DNA of 5,157 bases, from the NCBI GenBank assembly GCA_016462055.1, contig JAEMTX010000141.1, positions 1-5,157 on the forward strand, given 5' to 3'. Below the pieces are notes generated by a model. That model saw nothing but the letters and a program-made list of their open reading frames with translations, was not told the origin of the DNA and did no database searches. This document shows positions 4,012 through 5,157 of this stretch, piece after piece; position 1 is the first letter of the stretch, and each line of letters opens with the position of its first letter. The DNA comes from Acidimicrobiia bacterium. GTDB lineage: Bacteria; Actinomycetota; Acidimicrobiia; Acidimicrobiales; Acidimicrobilacustridaceae. A program made the translations under genes and the position numbers.

Positions 4012-5157
4012 GTGACGAGCGAATGGTCCCCATCATCCTGGAAAGACCGGGAGGCAGTGCAGCAGCCCGATTGGGTGAATGCCGACGCGCTCAACGACGT
4101 CGTCAAACGTCTGAGCGCGATGCCACCGTTGGTCTTCGCCGGTGAAGCCCGCAGTCTGACCAATGACCTAGCAAAGGTCGCCAACGGTGAAGCATTCCTT
4201 TTGCAAGCGGGCGATTGCGCCGAGTCGTTCGACGCGTTCAGTGCCGATTCGATTCGAGACAAACTCAAAGTCATTCTTCAGATGGCTGTCGTTCTTATGT
4301 ATTCATCGGGTGTTCCCGTCGTAAAAGTCGGTCGTATCGCCGGACAATTCGCGAAGCCTCGTTCTGCAGGTACAGAAACCATCGATGGGGTTGAACTCCC
4401 CTCGTTTCGTGGGCACATGGTCAACGACATCGACTTCTCCGCTCAAGCCCGTGTTGCCGATCCCGAACGTCTGATCACTGCGTACCAACAATCAGCTTCG
4501 ACGCTCAATCTTGTTCGCGCCTTCACCAAAGGTGGATTTGGCGATCTCTCACGCGTCCACGCATGGAATCAAGAGTTTGTTGCCTCGAGTGCGGAAGGAC
4601 AGCGCTACGAAGAAGTCGCAGAAGGAATCGAGCGAACCCTTCAATTCATGGCGGCGTGTGGCATCGATACCGAATCAACCCCGCAACTTCATACTGTCGA
4701 TGTAGCAACCAGCCATGAAGCGCTGATTCTCGGTTACGAACAAGCACTCACCCGCCAAGACTCGCTGACTGGCGATTGGTACGACTGTTCAGCGCACATG
4801 CTCTGGATCGGCGAACGAACTCGCCAACTCGACGGCGCACACGTTCATTTCCTCTCCGGCGTCGGCAACCCCATCGGATGCAAAGTCGGGCCGTCGATCA
4901 GACCCGACGAAGTTCTTGCGCTCTGCGAAGCGCTTAACCCCAATCGGATTCCCGGCCGGCTCACGCTCATCAGCCGCATGGGCGCCGAGACCGTCGGAAC
5001 GTCACTGCCTCCATTGCTCGCTGCCGTTCGCGATTCAGGTCATCCCGTCGCGTGGGCCTGCGACCCCATGCATGGCAATACGTTCACGGCGCCGAGCGGC
5101 CGCAAGACCCGACATTTCGACGCGGTCTTGGCCGAAATCGCGGGCTTCTTTGCCGCT
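4012..5157 (+). CDS. aroG: Class II DAHP synthase (3-deoxy-D-arabino-heptulosonate-7-phosphate synthase), 3' end outside the window
   Basis: This enzyme condenses phosphoenolpyruvate and erythrose 4-phosphate, the first step of the shikimate pathway to aromatic amino acids. The 382 visible codons match the plant/mycobacterial class II family: SWKDREAVQQPDW (9-21), GEAFLLQAGDCAESF (59-73; C69 is a metal ligand), VGRIAGQFAKPRS (106-118), SRVHAWNQEF (180-189), SHEALILGYE (234-243), WIGERTRQLDGAH (265-277), GCKVGP (289-294; K291), SRMG (321-324) and CDPMHGNT (350-357; H354 is a metal ligand). The remaining Glu and Asp ligands should lie beyond the edge, in roughly the last 80 residues. The start is taken as GTG 4012, the only usual start codon between the in-frame TAA at 3967 and the conserved N-terminal motif; no ribosome binding site is evident. 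The N-terminus is about 18 residues shorter than the M. tuberculosis enzyme, judged by the metal cysteine. It follows the sigma gene by 60 bases on the same strand. Confidence 0.95.
   Translation, partial: MTSEWSPSSWKDREAVQQPDWVNADALNDVVKRLSAMPPLVFAGEARSLTNDLAKVANGEAFLLQAGDCAESFDAFSADSIRDKLKVILQMAVVLMYSSGVPVVKVGRIAGQFAKPRSAGTETIDGVELPSFRGHMVNDIDFSAQARVADPERLITAYQQSASTLNLVRAFTKGGFGDLSRVHAWNQEFVASSAEGQRYEEVAEGIERTLQFMAACGIDTESTPQLHTVDVATSHEALILGYEQALTRQDSLTGDWYDCSAHMLWIGERTRQLDGAHVHFLSGVGNPIGCKVGPSIRPDEVLALCEALNPNRIPGRLTLISRMGAETVGTSLPPLLAAVRDSGHPVAWACDPMHGNTFTAPSGRKTRHFDAVLAEIAGFFAA

Overview
The window looks like a chromosomal segment of an actinobacterium. The main clues are the cluster nadD, LytR-type gene, rsfS on one strand, a class II DAHP synthase of the mycobacterial type, and a primary-like sigma-70 factor with actinobacterial features. 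The moderate base composition fits an aquatic Acidimicrobiia-type lineage, but that placement is inference.

Layout from left to right. Positions 1-493 (minus strand) hold the start of an exported beta-propeller (YVTN-type) protein made of nearly identical 41-42 residue repeats; its 3' end lies outside the window. Positions 494-627 hold its promoter region, with two perfect palindromes. Positions about 600-636 (plus strand) match the 3' part of a tRNA, most like tRNA-Ala: variable loop, T arm, acceptor strand and A73, with no 5' half. This is the usual footprint of an integrated element's attachment site, so everything to the left may be accessory DNA and everything to the right the native chromosome.

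Positions 628-2914 (minus strand) form a compact operon, transcribed nadD, then an LCP-like/LytR_C membrane protein, then rsfS, joined by 4-base ATGA and GTGA overlaps. It combines NAD synthesis, a cell-envelope protein and ribosome silencing. The middle protein appears to lack the catalytic arginine motif of LytR-CpsA-Psr phosphotransferases. nadD seems to be expressed from a leaderless start at 2914.

Positions 2915-3120 are a divergent intergenic region with a CRP/GlxR-like palindrome and two consecutive hairpins just before the ribosome binding site of a sigma factor gene (3121-3951, plus strand). After a 60-base gap comes the class II DAHP synthase gene (4012 to the right edge, plus strand, incomplete), the first enzyme of the shikimate pathway.

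The genes right of 628 are mostly housekeeping. The unusual material is the truncated tRNA with the repeat protein beside it, the degenerate LCP protein, and the structured leader of the sigma factor gene. I did not find a complete undescribed system in the window.
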